Shown: positions 22,501 through 29,822, counted from the first letter of the stretch. The stretch is DNA of 53,046 bases from Bacteroidales bacterium (GCA_012519515.1 JAAYQC010000146.1:1-53046); one strand, 5' to 3'. Numbers and translations are program-made. The notes: generated by a model not told the origin, from the sequence alone.

Positions 22501-25484
22501 GCTGTGGTGCTTACAGGAGATCCGCATTCGAATGTTGCTGTACGGCGATAGCGGTAAACCCCGGGGTTTGTAATAGTTTCGGTAATTGTTGCTTCGGTAC
22601 CGGGACGAGCCGTCCATGAGGTGAATGAAGGACCAGGAGCTCTCTCCCAGCTGTAAACTGGTCCCGATGAAGCAGGTGTTCCTGTTGAAGCTGCTGAAGC
22701 GCTTGCAATGGTAAATGGACTCCCTGCACAAGCGTTGGTACTGGAAATGGATCCGGCATTATGGGTTGTTGAAAAGACACGGATGTCGGTTGTTGTAGTG
22801 ACAGCCGAACCGCATCCAAAAGCAGCCCTTCGTTCATATCTATAGGTACCGGGGGTTGTAAGAGACTCGGTGAATGTTGCTGCTGAACCTGTAAGGTTAG
22901 TCCAGGTTGAAAACGCGGGTCCGGGGGCTCTTCTCCAGCTATAGTTTGGCCCTGATGAGGCAGGAGTGCCGGTAGAAGCAGCAGTTATGCTATTGATTGT
23001 TATCGTACCTCCGGGGCAGATATCGTTGCCGCTAATCGATCCGGCGTTATGGGATGTTGAATAAACAGTTACATCGACCGTGGTGTTAACTGACGATCCG
23101 CATCCGAAGGTAGCGGTTCGCCTGTACCTGTAAACACCCGGAGTATTCATAGTCTGACTGAAAGTGGCACTGGAACCCGTGAGCGAAGTCCATGAAGTGT
23201 AAGGCGCCACGGACCTGTGCCAGCTGTAAACCGGTCCCGATGATGCCGGAGTGCCTGTGGATGCGCTTTGAGCGTTTGCTATTGACACCGTCTGGCCCCT
23301 GCATATGTTTGAACTGGTTATTGAGCCCGGGTTGTGGCTGGTTGAGTAAACATGAACATCGACCGTTGTACTTACCGGAGTACCGCATCCGAAAGTTGCA
23401 GTACGGCGATAACGGTACGTTCCTGGTGTGTTAATGGTCTCGCTGAAGGTTGAGTTTGAGCCCGAGAGAGCTGTCCAGGATGTATAAGGTGCCACGGACC
23501 TGTGCCAGCTGTAAACCGGTCCCGATGATGCCGGAGTACCTGTCGAGGCAGCCGTTGTGCTTGTAATATTGACGGTGCTGCCCGGACAAACATTGGTCCC
23601 GGCTATGACACCCGGATTATGAGCTGTTGAATAAACAGCAAGAGTAAGGTTCCTGTCGTTTGAATTACATTGCGGATTAGTTTTGTATCTGAGGAAAACG
23701 TTAATATTCCTGTTTCCGGTTATTGAGCCCACGTCGACAGTGATCTGGCGGGTACCCTGTCCTGATGTTATTGTAAGGCCCGAACCGACACTCCATACAT
23801 ACTCCATTTCTCCCCCGATGGGTTTGGTCATCGGGACAGCAGGAACACTGTAAACAAGACCGTTTACATCGGGGCAGGTACCCGTGGAACCGGTTATCAC
23901 ACCGGGCCGATCGATGTTTTCCCTGATTGTAAGAGTGACTTTAGTGGCGGGGCTGACACAATTAAGTCCTCCAACTTCCTGGTCGGTTACCCAGAAAGAG
24001 TAAACGCCGGGGTCGGTTTGTGTTGGAATGTATGTTGCACCTGTTCCGACATTGGTAGTAAGAGCTGCATCGGAGTACCAGGTTAAGGTACCGGTCGGGG
24101 TGCTTGTAACCGTTAGTGTCCTGTCCTCTCCAAAGCAGATTGTACGGTCCGGAACCGTGGGGGCATCCGGGGCATCGACAACAAGAATCCTTATACGCGC
24201 AAAAACCGGCGGGTCGGCCGGGTAAGGGTTACATTTGTTCCAGTTTCGCAGGTAGACATCGAAGTATTCACCTGCGCGGCAGTCCTCGGGGATCAGTATT
24301 GTCTGACTAAGCTGGCCGGTTGCCGTTATCGGCCCTATCACCGGAAGCTGTTCATATCCGTTGGTCGTGGTGGCAGGATTAGATCCACCAATGATCACCG
24401 GTGCAAGTGTGCCAAGAGTTGTTCCGATTGTGTTTCGTATAGCTCCTCCGTTGTCTTCTCCGTACACCCATTGAATTGTTCTTGGTTCATCGTTCGGCGG
24501 AGCAGGAGTACCATCGGGGAAAGTCGGGTTCTGGCAGTTCCAGTGACTGATATCACGCATGGTTAAAATATGCTGCGTACCTTCACAGACCTCGACAACG
24601 GCAGTCTCGCCGGAGGCAACATCCTCAATGATTATCTGACCGTCGTTATCACCCTGATCGCGGCCATGGACATCAACGGGATAAGTCACAGGAGTTGTTT
24701 CGCCGCAGGGATTTTTAACAGTAAGAATAACATTATAAACACAGTTTGATGCTGTTGTATAGTTGTGTGTTATAAAACCAATATCGGTAGGGATATCATT
24801 GTCAGTAGCCGAAGTATAGGTATTTATAGTCCCGTCTCCCCAGTTAAGGCTCCATGTAGTTCCTGCAAAAAGACCGGTTTTGTTTACATCTGTCTGTTTC
24901 CCGGGTGTCAGCGGGTCGGTATCAGGTAATTCAATCGTGAAAATCGCGAGCTGGCCTTTATTAACACAGACTGAAGGGATTGGAAAACCGGTTAGGACGT
25001 ATACGGGCGGACAGGGAGGAGTAACTACAACCTTCCGGTAAACTGAAGAAAAAAGGTTGGTTGAAATCTCTTGTGCAACAACGTAAACTGTATAAGTTGA
25101 ATTAACATTAATTGGTTGGAATGTACCGTTTATTATCCTCAAATAATCATTTCCTACCAAACCACCCGTATATGCAATAGATCCTCTGTCCGGTGCACCG
25201 GTGTAAGTTGGATGCGTTGCATACCATTTCAGTGTAGCTGCATCAAGTGGCGGGGTTGGATTATAATTACCCGGCCAAACTACAAAGTAAACATTTGATG
25301 ATCTGTCAATATTAAAAGACAGTTCCAGTTTTAAAGGAAAAGGAGCGATGCTTGGTCCAGAATTGTAAACAGGTTGCGCGTTTAAGCTTCCTTTTGTTAA
25401 GAATAAGGATATTAATGTAAATACTAAAACCTTGGGATAAATTAATACAAGATTTAATAATTTACTCTTCACCGAGGTATCCAT
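10533..25484 (-). CDS. Giant SprB-like surface adhesin with PKD/Ig-like/SprB repeats and gliding-motility-associated (T9SS type B) C-terminal domain
   Basis: 4983-aa uninterrupted ORF with N-terminal signal peptide (...VLVFTLISLFLTKGSLNAQ); PKD motifs (WDFGDGS...NPTYTY); SprB-type repeats; C-terminus VFTPNKTGP...YKLQVFNRLGVLIFES...WNGYYKGNLCQQGVYVWYVEGKY. Confidence 0.95.
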   Translation of the reverse strand: MDTSVKSKLLNLVLIYPKVLVFTLISLFLTKGSLNAQPVYNSGPSIAPFPLKLELSFNIDRSSNVYFVVWPGNYNPTPPLDAATLKWYATHPTYTGAPDRGSIAYTGGLVGNDYLRIINGTFQPINVNSTYTVYVVAQEISTNLFSSVYRKVVVTPPCPPVYVLTGFPIPSVCVNKGQLAIFTIELPDTDPLTPGKQTDVNKTGLFAGTTWSLNWGDGTINTYTSATDNDIPTDIGFITHNYTTASNCVYNVILTVKNPCGETTPVTYPVDVHGRDQGDNDGQIIIEDVASGETAVVEVCEGTQHILTMRDISHWNCQNPTFPDGTPAPPNDEPRTIQWVYGEDNGGAIRNTIGTTLGTLAPVIIGGSNPATTTNGYEQLPVIGPITATGQLSQTILIPEDCRAGEYFDVYLRNWNKCNPYPADPPVFARIRILVVDAPDAPTVPDRTICFGEDRTLTVTSTPTGTLTWYSDAALTTNVGTGATYIPTQTDPGVYSFWVTDQEVGGLNCVSPATKVTLTIRENIDRPGVITGSTGTCPDVNGLVYSVPAVPMTKPIGGEMEYVWSVGSGLTITSGQGTRQITVDVGSITGNRNINVFLRYKTNPQCNSNDRNLTLAVYSTAHNPGVIAGTNVCPGSTVNITSTTAASTGTPASSGPVYSWHRSVAPYTSWTALSGSNSTFSETINTPGTYRYRRTATFGCGTPVSTTVDVHVYSTSHNPGSITSSNICRGQTVSIANAQSASTGTPASSGPVYSWHRSVAPYTSWTSLTGSSATFSQTMNTPGVYRYRRTATFGCGSSVNTTVDVTVYSTSHNAGSISGNDICPGGTITINSITAASTGTPASSGPNYSWRRAPGPAFSTWTNLTGSAATFTESLTTPGTYRYERRAAFGCGSAVTTTTDIRVFSTTHNAGSISSTNACAGSPFTIASASAASTGTPASSGPVYSWERAPGPSFTSWTARPGTEATITETITNPGVYRYRRTATFECGSPVSTTADVTVYSTTHNAGVISGSPICEGGTVNILNTTAASTGTPASSGPVYSWDRSVSPFSSWTALSGSGATYSETMNTAGTYRYRRTATFGCGSPVNTTVDVVVNPLPEPDISGADNVCQNEEEIYTTPYLAGHTYTWSTNLGTIVSTNANSVTIRWNNIGNGSVTVTETITATGCNKTTTPYAVTVNPGPPTAAPAFVSGATNICRDGSLVIDVSDVATAIEYIWDFSWIPGANDAVTPTSQVSIDLAGMNPGSYSVTVAGSNGCGTGPWMTPAHSFNINDIPQLALLSNSVCSDEHSAITFSISNAGPTITGLTYNITSINMNSLLPSAGSPETGTGFAANVIEDDAYTNKTSANVNVIYRVVPVSLEGCTGDPRDVSLAVMPEPVLAQLSTSKCSDAALGFNLAVAAGSSAAASYNITAINPNGLTASAGAPATGNGLTANVIADDAWRNTTNAPVDVVYSIVPVGSNGCKGDTYTMTIIVNPEPVSSNINTTRCSDVPAGINLSVATGSVQAATYNITSINSNGLTASAGSPATGTGFAANVIADDAWTNTTNVPVSVVYTVVPVSVAECQGEPFTVSITVNPEPSLANLSNEVCSDDPSGITLAVAGSSIPAATYNITNINNGGLIASAGSPAVGNGQLADVIADDAWTNKTNGNVNVVYTVVPVSGDGCPGNPVDVTLTVKPEPVLANLNRSICSDAAFGFNLSLALGSSPAASYNITAINSNGLTASAGNPSTGNNLPANVIADDAWTNTTNAPVNVVYSIVPVGVNGCSGDTYTMTITINPEPVLANLNTSKCSDAAFGFSLATAAGSVAAARYNITAINSNGLSASAGSPATGDGLPANVIANDAWTNTTSAPVDVIYTVVPVSASNCPGKPMTVTVTINPEPVLANLNTSLCSDAALNFNLATAAGSVPAVTYNIISINSNGLTASAGSPAAGNGLPANVIADDAWRNTTAVPVNVIYTVVPVSAGNCTGNPATVTIQVNPEPVMATPGTTVCSRGATGITLAVNASGVAAATYTITAINSNGLIASAGSPATGSLLPASSIADDAWINTTSANVNVVYTVIPVSAGGCEGNPADITIVVKPEPVISPDQVTSACSGNALDFEIGLDNFTNPSAGVTFTWSAPTLNPSDPAFTGGTARGVASSANITDTFVNTLGQVGTATYTITPYYNGCTGQPVDVVINVGSEPVLDPNLGDYACSNTAIGLVLKEAAGSVTPSHYNIISVNYESGLTPAATNAVIPDANAAATFLSGDIYENYTGVNKSVTYRVQPVLAPDCFGDPVDVVMIIRPQPVVAPGQVKTVCSGVAINHEILLIPANTPAGTLFNWNLPTISNGTVQGTAGVDVAADPAGTLHITDIIDNLSSDPITATYKIIPVSADGCSGNETPVVITINPEPLPPAISGRTDLCVDDFPVSYTVTPTSGSTYHWTVDPAVGIKTLDYNTSAIMIRAAATPGTGNITVYETNSLGCSGDPFSLPVQVWESAAPEDITGDPVVCAYTTHTYSVSFRAGSTYSWTLPGGAAIIGNPSANSISVLFGNVGGTIMVRETNIAGCVTNHNPFSVTVNPLPSANISNGGNMCDGESRPLSVSFIGTAPFDFTYAINGVNQTPVHTSDNPYIINATLAGTYSIVSVSDATGCTAAGTGSTTITYFPKPTGIISGVGELCRGNSATLTMTFTGVAPYNFSYGDGVNPDIVVTNHPNNVYTVSVSPLVTSTYTLTSLTDHNNCEGELSGSATINVNQPPSLSLAGTNLTCYNVPTGEIDMTITGGTEPFGISWTGPNGFTAPTEDISGLSEGYYAVTVNDSKGCSATANITLTQPQPLNATVDSSPVTCYGAADGSIIISGASGGYGTYEYTIDDGLNWQPAGTFNDLAPGNYEVRIRDAANPHCEKTLNPNVVITQPAELNAVITTVDVSCNGSNNGRITISNPVGGYGTYDYSIDGGHEWQPTGSFSDLSPGTYEVRIRDRAYPLCIVVLPAATINQADPITADVASVNVTCNGANDGIITISNQLGGTGVYTYSVNGGSTWQTTPTFNGLTPGTYDVRIRDVADVNCEVVLDPDLEITQPDKLTATVASTAVTCYGANDGTITISDPQGGYGTYEFSINGGGTWQSSGNFTGLAPGYYNVITRDEAHPSCIVVLNNSLQITQPNVLHGVIATTMVSCNGADDGIITINNPTGGYGTYEFSNDGGSTWQAGSSFSDLAPGSYDVRMRDAANQACETILNPSVLITEPAVLSAVVDKTDISCFGANDGRIVISSPSGGYGSYDYSFNGGIDWQSSGSIINLSPGLYDVRIRDRAHQTCVIILDAALEITEPAVLSASVDAIPVTCNGANDGRIEITGATGGYGSYQYTINGGAAWQNSGIFNYLAPGSYDVRIRDAANIACSIILDPALEITQPAKLSATVDGTPVTCYGAGDGTITITDPQGGYGTYQYSINGGLDWQDNGNFSSLVPGYYNVQIRDAAHTSCVVVLNGSFRISEPAILAANVTRTNLTCFGADDGTISITNPTGGYGTYEYSIDGGSSWHLSGSFTGLTPGSYDVQIRDLAQTLCVIVLNPDLEITEPDELSATVLSTAVTCYGANNGTISITNPSGGYGTYQYSINGTSWQGYGTFSNLSPASYEVSIRDAANPLCVVVLDPAMEITEPAQLAATIGSTNVSCFGGNDGTITITGATGGYGTYDYSINGGGSWNSTGIFTNLMAGSYNILIRDAAHTECIIVLNNAYLITQPAMLSATVSKTEVSCNGFDDGTITISNPLGGYGTYDYSINGGGSWQPASGSFSNLSPGSYDVRMRDAEHTDCSVILYPNLLITEPLPLEMSTTGDIVLDCFGDTDGMGTFYASGGTMPYNFVVDDNTTGGTVSGYGFNSLTFFNAGAGLVRVTVVDANGCSAQAVINITQPDDLTPGSVEDNQILCYGDNPDPITEVTAPAGGPGSYVYQWQSSTNAAGPFINIAANANASEYTPPSGATYTQYYRRMVTSGTCLPVYSNVVEVLVNPRPVAFLTGGATICPGESAVIKVTMLSGTGPFRINIANHGEILDYNSGDDIIVTPAVSTTYSLISVMDANGCDVTEPSPGLSGTAEVIVSDLPVITSFTPSPAVCEFTPASFRVTATGTNLSYQWFVDDNSGTGPVPVTDGGSYSGSLTPTLQVFNTVRGMSGYVYHVEVSGCGTTVTSDDATLTVNTAPEITLHPKDSTICLGQDASFEVSAEGSGVNWQWYVNKGTGFELMSDDSYFSGSTTATLAVTDAQLTFNGWIFRAVASGVCGVPVNTNFAILRVISPPSVTTQPQPRTICENSSTNFIANGEGYTSLQWQLNTGSGWTDISDDATYLGATTQQLSIMNVPVSMNGYRYRLALSTICSTTYSNEVVLTVNENPVVDFSGIDPLAACGGVPLVIDGNPTGGSGTWSQHRWTGDVGPLNSYTVQAPTFSSYINGSYVLNYRVTDSNGCTANDDLTVTVDYPSAEFTQDVEYGCTPLTVNFSKDMTGIEEWWWDFGDGSPLDSSNENPVHTFVNNDPGSIEYFIVKLRVRSAGGCFAEQSIMITVYPSIDASFTPSTDVVCSGNSISFTALPGATRYFWDYGDGISGYGSNLSTHPYINLTTAPVVHTVRLTTTSFYNCVDTKTFDITVMPTPLPGFTANPVNQVFDPAGNPVQFSNTTNEGAWDWLWRFGDNSTSTEENPHHNYTDVGTYTVMLIASNEHCSDSVSRDIMVVPPPPVANFDTIPSGCAPLYIDINNTSLHTEVPGTTYHWDFGDGSVSTAKNPTYTYFTPGIYRIELVVNGPGGTSNYSQVVEAWPSPKAYFEITPPMVYVNDERVRCFNLSQGASSYLWHFGDGDTSKVKEPYHRYMEEGVYDITLWAYSENGCSDMYKLSPGVTVEPVGEIRFATVFTPNKTGPIERTDLPTGGIEIDQFFFPPIRQKVTNYKLQVFNRLGVLIFESHDINIPWNGYYKGNLCQQGVYVWYVEGKYADGQPFKMVGNVTLLH
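13785..17265 (-). repeat. SprB-type repeat array: 12 close units of about 83 aa flanked by one divergent unit on each side
   Basis: Consensus LSATVxxTxVTCxGANDGTITITxPxGGYGTYxYSINGGxxWQxxGxFxxLxPGSYDVRIRDAAxxxCxVVLxPxLEITEPA in the translation. Confidence 0.9.
18305..21670 (-). repeat. Second repeat array: about 11 units of about 101 aa (8 close, 3 divergent)
   Basis: Consensus VLANLNTSxCSDAAxGFNLAxAAGSxxAAxYNITAINSNGLTASAGSPATGNGLPANVIADDAWTNTTNAPVxVVYTVVPVSxxxCxGxPxxVTITVNPEP. Confidence 0.9.
22195..23635 (-). repeat. Third repeat array: 5 units of about 95 aa
   Basis: STxHNxGxIxxxxxCxGxxxxIxxxxAASTGTPASSGPVYSWxRxxxPxxSWTxLxGSxATFxETxNTPGTYRYRRTATFGCGSPVxTTVDVxVY. Confidence 0.9.
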
Positions 25485-25690
25485 GTCAGGTTGTTTAGAT
25501 TGCCTATAATAATTAACCCGCCTGCAGGAGGCCGGGTATATTAGTCCAAGTTTATTTGGTAGAAGTTAACTCTATAGGCATTCTTATTTGGTTAGATATT
25601 AACGATGGCAAACAACGATTATTGTAGCATCTTCCATGATAATAAACTATTAATCATAAGATTTATATATGATTCTAATATCCTCAGGAT

Positions 25691-25726
25691 TAAAAAAAAG
25701 GCAGAGGGATTTTGTTCCTTCTGCCC
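25691..25726 (-). terminator. Intrinsic terminator at the 3' end of the polysaccharide operon
   Basis: Minus strand: GGGCAGAAGGAACAAAATCCCTCTGCC followed by TTTTTTTTA. Confidence 0.88.
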
Positions 25727-25876
25727 ATAAGCAAAACTATAATTTCCTTATTTAAGTCTCTGTTTTAATATTTCAATATAAATATTTGTCAAACAATGGC
25801 ATTACGAATCGGGAACAGGGTATAAACCTTTAAAACTGGCCTGTAAAATGGCCTTTGAGTATGTGAAAAGAATCAG

Positions 25877-26947
25877 CTATCTAAAGCGTTCCTGATAAGA
25901 AGAATCATTCTTCATTATCCTTGCACTATCCGGGTAATTTTCAATGAACCAAACCATGAACGAGTTTACATCAATCTGGTCTTCCAACATTCTATCCCTT
26001 TTTCTTTCGAATGTGTTTTTCAATAAAGGATTATTCAGTAATTCTTCAAGTCTATCGAAAACTCCGTTAATATTCCGATAACTGAATAGCAACCCATACC
26101 TTTGTTGCGCCTCAATTGTTCCTGCGGTTAATGAGTTTATATAAATTGCAGGTGTACCAAGAATAGCGCTTTCTGAGGCCATTGTCGCACCTTCTCCAAG
26201 GTACAAGCTGGCATATGCCAAAATACTATGAATTTTTTCAGGTGAAATATTAATTCGATATTTCAGCAATTCATCCGGTAAATGCCCTTCTGAAGAAATA
26301 AAAACCCTCATTTTCTTTGATATTCTCCTGACCAGTTCCAACTTTTCATTATACGGTATTCCTGACTGGCCAATATCATGATTTGCGTTCCACGAAACAA
26401 AACGTAAAAGTACGTATGGTTCTTTCGCTGCCAGACCCAATTCACTAACTACGCTTTTCTCCGATGTGAAATATTTTGGGTGCAAATAACATAACTCCAT
26501 GAAACCTCTAAAGGAAACATGTTTCTTACCTAATCTTCCTCTGAATGAATCAGGTGTTATTATGCAATCAGCAAAAGAAGAAAATGAAATTATACCGAGC
26601 CTGGCATTTTCAGTATCAGTAAATGAAATGTGAGATTTCCCCATTAATGCTGCAACATGACCGGCATATGGTGATGCAAAACTTAGAAAAAGATCAGGCT
26701 TATGAGTTTTTGATACTTTATATATGTCTCTGTCAGCCTTTAAAACATACAGTATTTTTCCAAAAATATTATTTGAACCCTTTCCTCTGTCGTAAAATGG
26801 TATTTTAAAGCTATTTAAAAGCTGGTGACTTACTTCTTTTTCCCTCGCGGTAATTAAGAACTCATGCCCTCTCCCCTGCATTATTCCAATAAAATTTCTG
26901 AAATAATGTACATGGGCAGGATGTCCGATATCAATTAAAATCTTCAC
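25877..26947 (-). CDS. DUF354 family protein (GT-B / UDP-GlcNAc 2-epimerase-like)
   Basis: 356 aa; MKILIDIGHPAHVHYFRNFIGIMQGRGHEFLITAREKE and LGEGATMASESAILGTPAIYIN motifs. Confidence 0.8.
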   Translation of the reverse strand: MKILIDIGHPAHVHYFRNFIGIMQGRGHEFLITAREKEVSHQLLNSFKIPFYDRGKGSNNIFGKILYVLKADRDIYKVSKTHKPDLFLSFASPYAGHVAALMGKSHISFTDTENARLGIISFSSFADCIITPDSFRGRLGKKHVSFRGFMELCYLHPKYFTSEKSVVSELGLAAKEPYVLLRFVSWNANHDIGQSGIPYNEKLELVRRISKKMRVFISSEGHLPDELLKYRINISPEKIHSILAYASLYLGEGATMASESAILGTPAIYINSLTAGTIEAQQRYGLLFSYRNINGVFDRLEELLNNPLLKNTFERKRDRMLEDQIDVNSFMVWFIENYPDSARIMKNDSSYQERFR

Positions 26948-26965
26948 GATACAAAAATGTAAAAC

Positions 26966-28159
26966 CTATGACAGATCTGATAACTGCAACAACATTGACG
27001 TCAGTGAATTGAGAATCTGAGCCTGAGGCCAACGCAAGTAAGGTATATCATTTTTCATATTTAAAACATTTACCCTTGTATAAAAATAACCCTCCTTCAA
27101 CTGGTACTTATCAATAAGGTGCCCGGTTAGTTTTTTTGAAAGTGAAAAAGCTTCAGGAATTGACTTTCTCATGAAAATGCCCATTTTAATCGCTTCTGCA
27201 TAATCATAAAGCTCAATTTTCCTGAATTTTGGATATTTGCTCTTATAAAAATGCCGCAAACTGCCATTTGTGCGGACAAAATTCTTCTTGTAAAATTCGT
27301 AGCCCTTTTTCAGTGACTGGAGCATATAATCCTCCCCAAAAAAATCATATGCCTGTGCTATGTTTTTCAATACAAAACAAGTATGAAAATTATCTATAAA
27401 ACGTGAATCATCGGAATAATACCACGATCCATCCTTGTTTTGATGCTTTATTACATAATCAATGTTTTTTCTCGATTTATCTATATAAGCGTCATTTTTA
27501 AAAAGGCGCCCGGCCTTTAAGAGCGTGCCGCCCCTGTAAGCAATAGCATTGTAAACAAGACTGTTATCATTGGTTCCATAGCTGCAGCCAGCTGTATTAT
27601 CCTGAAATTCCGTTTCCTTCATATCAAATGCCACAAACATTGATATTTTCTCCAGTATTCTTAAAAAACTCTCATTTGATGTAATTTCATAGGCTGACAG
27701 AAATGCATCAAAACAATAAGGAGTAACGGTAATTAAGGGTGAGTTTGATGGATATTCAAAGAAAAGTGTAACCCAGTCATATGGATTACCCCAGCCAATG
27801 CCATGTTTGGTCTTTGATGATACTGACTCGAGGTGCTTTAGCAGGCCGGTTGCTCTGGACAAATAAACTTCGTCTTTTGTCAGCAGATAATAATTTAAAT
27901 ACGCTGATGCAAACTGACTATCAGCAATTGGAAATCTTTTCTTTTTTGCAAAAAGAAATCTTGAACGCGGAAAAAAGCTGTCTAAAACTTGTAAAACACC
28001 AACGAGAGGTGATGCCAGCAGTTTATTTTCATTAAAATATCGTTTAGCTTTTATCCCGATAGAACTGGACCAAAAATCATAAACATCATATGACTCGTAA
28101 GTATTTCTTTCGAGCCATGAAATAAATGAAACTATAGAACTTTCAAGCTTTTCTTTCAT
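26966..28159 (-). CDS. Cytosolic protein of predicted alpha/alpha-toroid fold, polysaccharide-locus associated
   Basis: 397 aa, no signal peptide; repeated helical-hairpin pattern and NKDGSWYYSDDSRFIDNFHTCFVL; starts 4 nt inside the upstream GT gene. Confidence 0.6.
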   Translation of the reverse strand: MKEKLESSIVSFISWLERNTYESYDVYDFWSSSIGIKAKRYFNENKLLASPLVGVLQVLDSFFPRSRFLFAKKKRFPIADSQFASAYLNYYLLTKDEVYLSRATGLLKHLESVSSKTKHGIGWGNPYDWVTLFFEYPSNSPLITVTPYCFDAFLSAYEITSNESFLRILEKISMFVAFDMKETEFQDNTAGCSYGTNDNSLVYNAIAYRGGTLLKAGRLFKNDAYIDKSRKNIDYVIKHQNKDGSWYYSDDSRFIDNFHTCFVLKNIAQAYDFFGEDYMLQSLKKGYEFYKKNFVRTNGSLRHFYKSKYPKFRKIELYDYAEAIKMGIFMRKSIPEAFSLSKKLTGHLIDKYQLKEGYFYTRVNVLNMKNDIPYLRWPQAQILNSLTSMLLQLSDLS

Positions 28160-29259
28160 TTTACTTGAGTAATCCTTTCAATAATCTGATCGCAAATTTG
28201 TATTGCATTCTTTGTTCTGAAATAATCCCTCTCTTTAAGAACATTTTGCTGTATCCTGGAGTAATTCTCTTCAAGTAATGAGAATTCTATCAGTTTTGCC
28301 AATCCTGCATAGTCACCGACTTCGAAAAAGAACCCGTTATATCCATCCTTAATGTGATCCCCTTCCGATCCGACTTTAGTGGTGATTGGGATCAGACCAG
28401 CCGCGAGACCTTCAATAAGACTTATTGAGAAACCTTCTGCTGATGATGCCTGAACATAAATTTTCGATTGTTTCAAGAATGGCAAGACATCATATTGCCA
28501 GCCCAGAAAATGTACTAAATCCAATACATCTTTCTCTCTTGCCAGATTTTCAAGCATAAGTCTATCCTGCCCATCACCAACAATGCACAGGTTCACTACC
28601 TTAGCTTCTTGCTTTAAAAGATGAATTGCCAGAATAATATCCTGCACCCTTTTTCGTGGAATTAAATTACAAACAGTTATTACATCATATTTTCTATTCT
28701 CATTTAGGGGATCCACAAAAAATTCATCCTTAACACAATGCGGGTAGACGAAAATCCTTTCAGCATTAATTCCCAGCTTTAAAAAATATTCCTTCATATT
28801 GTAACCTGTAACGGTTATAATACTGGAATGCCTTGAGGCATAAACCAGGAAATACTTCCATTTTGTATTCTTCAGATAATAGTTGAAGTCAGCTCCGATA
28901 AATCCTAGTATTATGGGTTTTCTAAATAGCCTGGCTAAGATCCACGCTACAGAACCCCAGGGCACCGGGTTAAATGTTACAATGAACCGGATTTCATGCT
29001 TTAATAATACCTTGAATCCTGTAATGAATATTTTTAATAAATCAAAAACCAGACATGTGGATTTATATAAATGGTATTTAACCTTTGGAATGTCCTGGCT
29101 TGCCTTTTTATGCCTTACTACATGCAGAAGAGAAACATATTCAGATTGAGCTACAGGGTATATATGATACCATGCATTTGCATCCCTGTGTCTTGCAAGC
29201 CACAAACCCTGAACAGGTTGTTTTATTCCATCAATTCCGGCACTTTTCATAAAATCCAT
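28156..29259 (-). CDS. Glycosyltransferase family 4-like
   Basis: 367 aa; VCNLIPRKRVQDIILAIHLL, CIVGDGQDRLMLENLA, SSAEGFSISLIEGLAAGLIPI. Confidence 0.88.
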   Translation of the reverse strand: MDFMKSAGIDGIKQPVQGLWLARHRDANAWYHIYPVAQSEYVSLLHVVRHKKASQDIPKVKYHLYKSTCLVFDLLKIFITGFKVLLKHEIRFIVTFNPVPWGSVAWILARLFRKPIILGFIGADFNYYLKNTKWKYFLVYASRHSSIITVTGYNMKEYFLKLGINAERIFVYPHCVKDEFFVDPLNENRKYDVITVCNLIPRKRVQDIILAIHLLKQEAKVVNLCIVGDGQDRLMLENLAREKDVLDLVHFLGWQYDVLPFLKQSKIYVQASSAEGFSISLIEGLAAGLIPITTKVGSEGDHIKDGYNGFFFEVGDYAGLAKLIEFSLLEENYSRIQQNVLKERDYFRTKNAIQICDQIIERITQVK

Positions 29260-29270
29260 TCCTCTGGAAG

Positions 29271-29822
29271 TTAGATCAGTTTCTTTATTGTTTTGGCCGG
29301 CACACCCCCGGCCATTACATTTGATTCAATATCTTTTGTAACGACAGAGTTGGCTGCAATTATCACATTATCACCAATTGTGACACCTTTGGTTATTGTT
29401 ACCTTATCAGCTATCCAGACATTATTCCCTATTGTTATTGGTTTGATTGTAAACCCTGCAGTATTAAGTATACCGTCCTGAAAATCATATTTGTGATCAT
29501 GATCCAGAATAGAAACATGCTGTGCTATTCTGACTCTGTCCCCTATCTTGATTTCTCCGAATGCAATTATCCGGCTGAAGGAATTGATTGCACAGGCATT
29601 CCCAAATGATAGTTTTCCGCGTGATTGTAATTCAACATTGTCTGAAATGTATATTTTCCCATTTACAGTTATTCTGCTATTTCGCTGAATATACACTTTC
29701 AGGTTTGTTCCAATGTAGGAAAGTTCTTTAATTTCCAGTTTTTTAATTAAGAGAATCTTCAGAAAGAAAAACCTGATCAAGGCTGTAAATTTTGCACAAG
29801 GGCTGGATAGTATAATTCTCAT
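29271..29822 (-). CDS. Hexapeptide-repeat (LbH) acyltransferase
   Basis: 183 aa; ITIGNNVWIADKVTITKGVTIGDNVIIAANSVVTKDIESNVMAGGVPAKTIK. Confidence 0.92.
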   Translation of the reverse strand: MRIILSSPCAKFTALIRFFFLKILLIKKLEIKELSYIGTNLKVYIQRNSRITVNGKIYISDNVELQSRGKLSFGNACAINSFSRIIAFGEIKIGDRVRIAQHVSILDHDHKYDFQDGILNTAGFTIKPITIGNNVWIADKVTITKGVTIGDNVIIAANSVVTKDIESNVMAGGVPAKTIKKLI

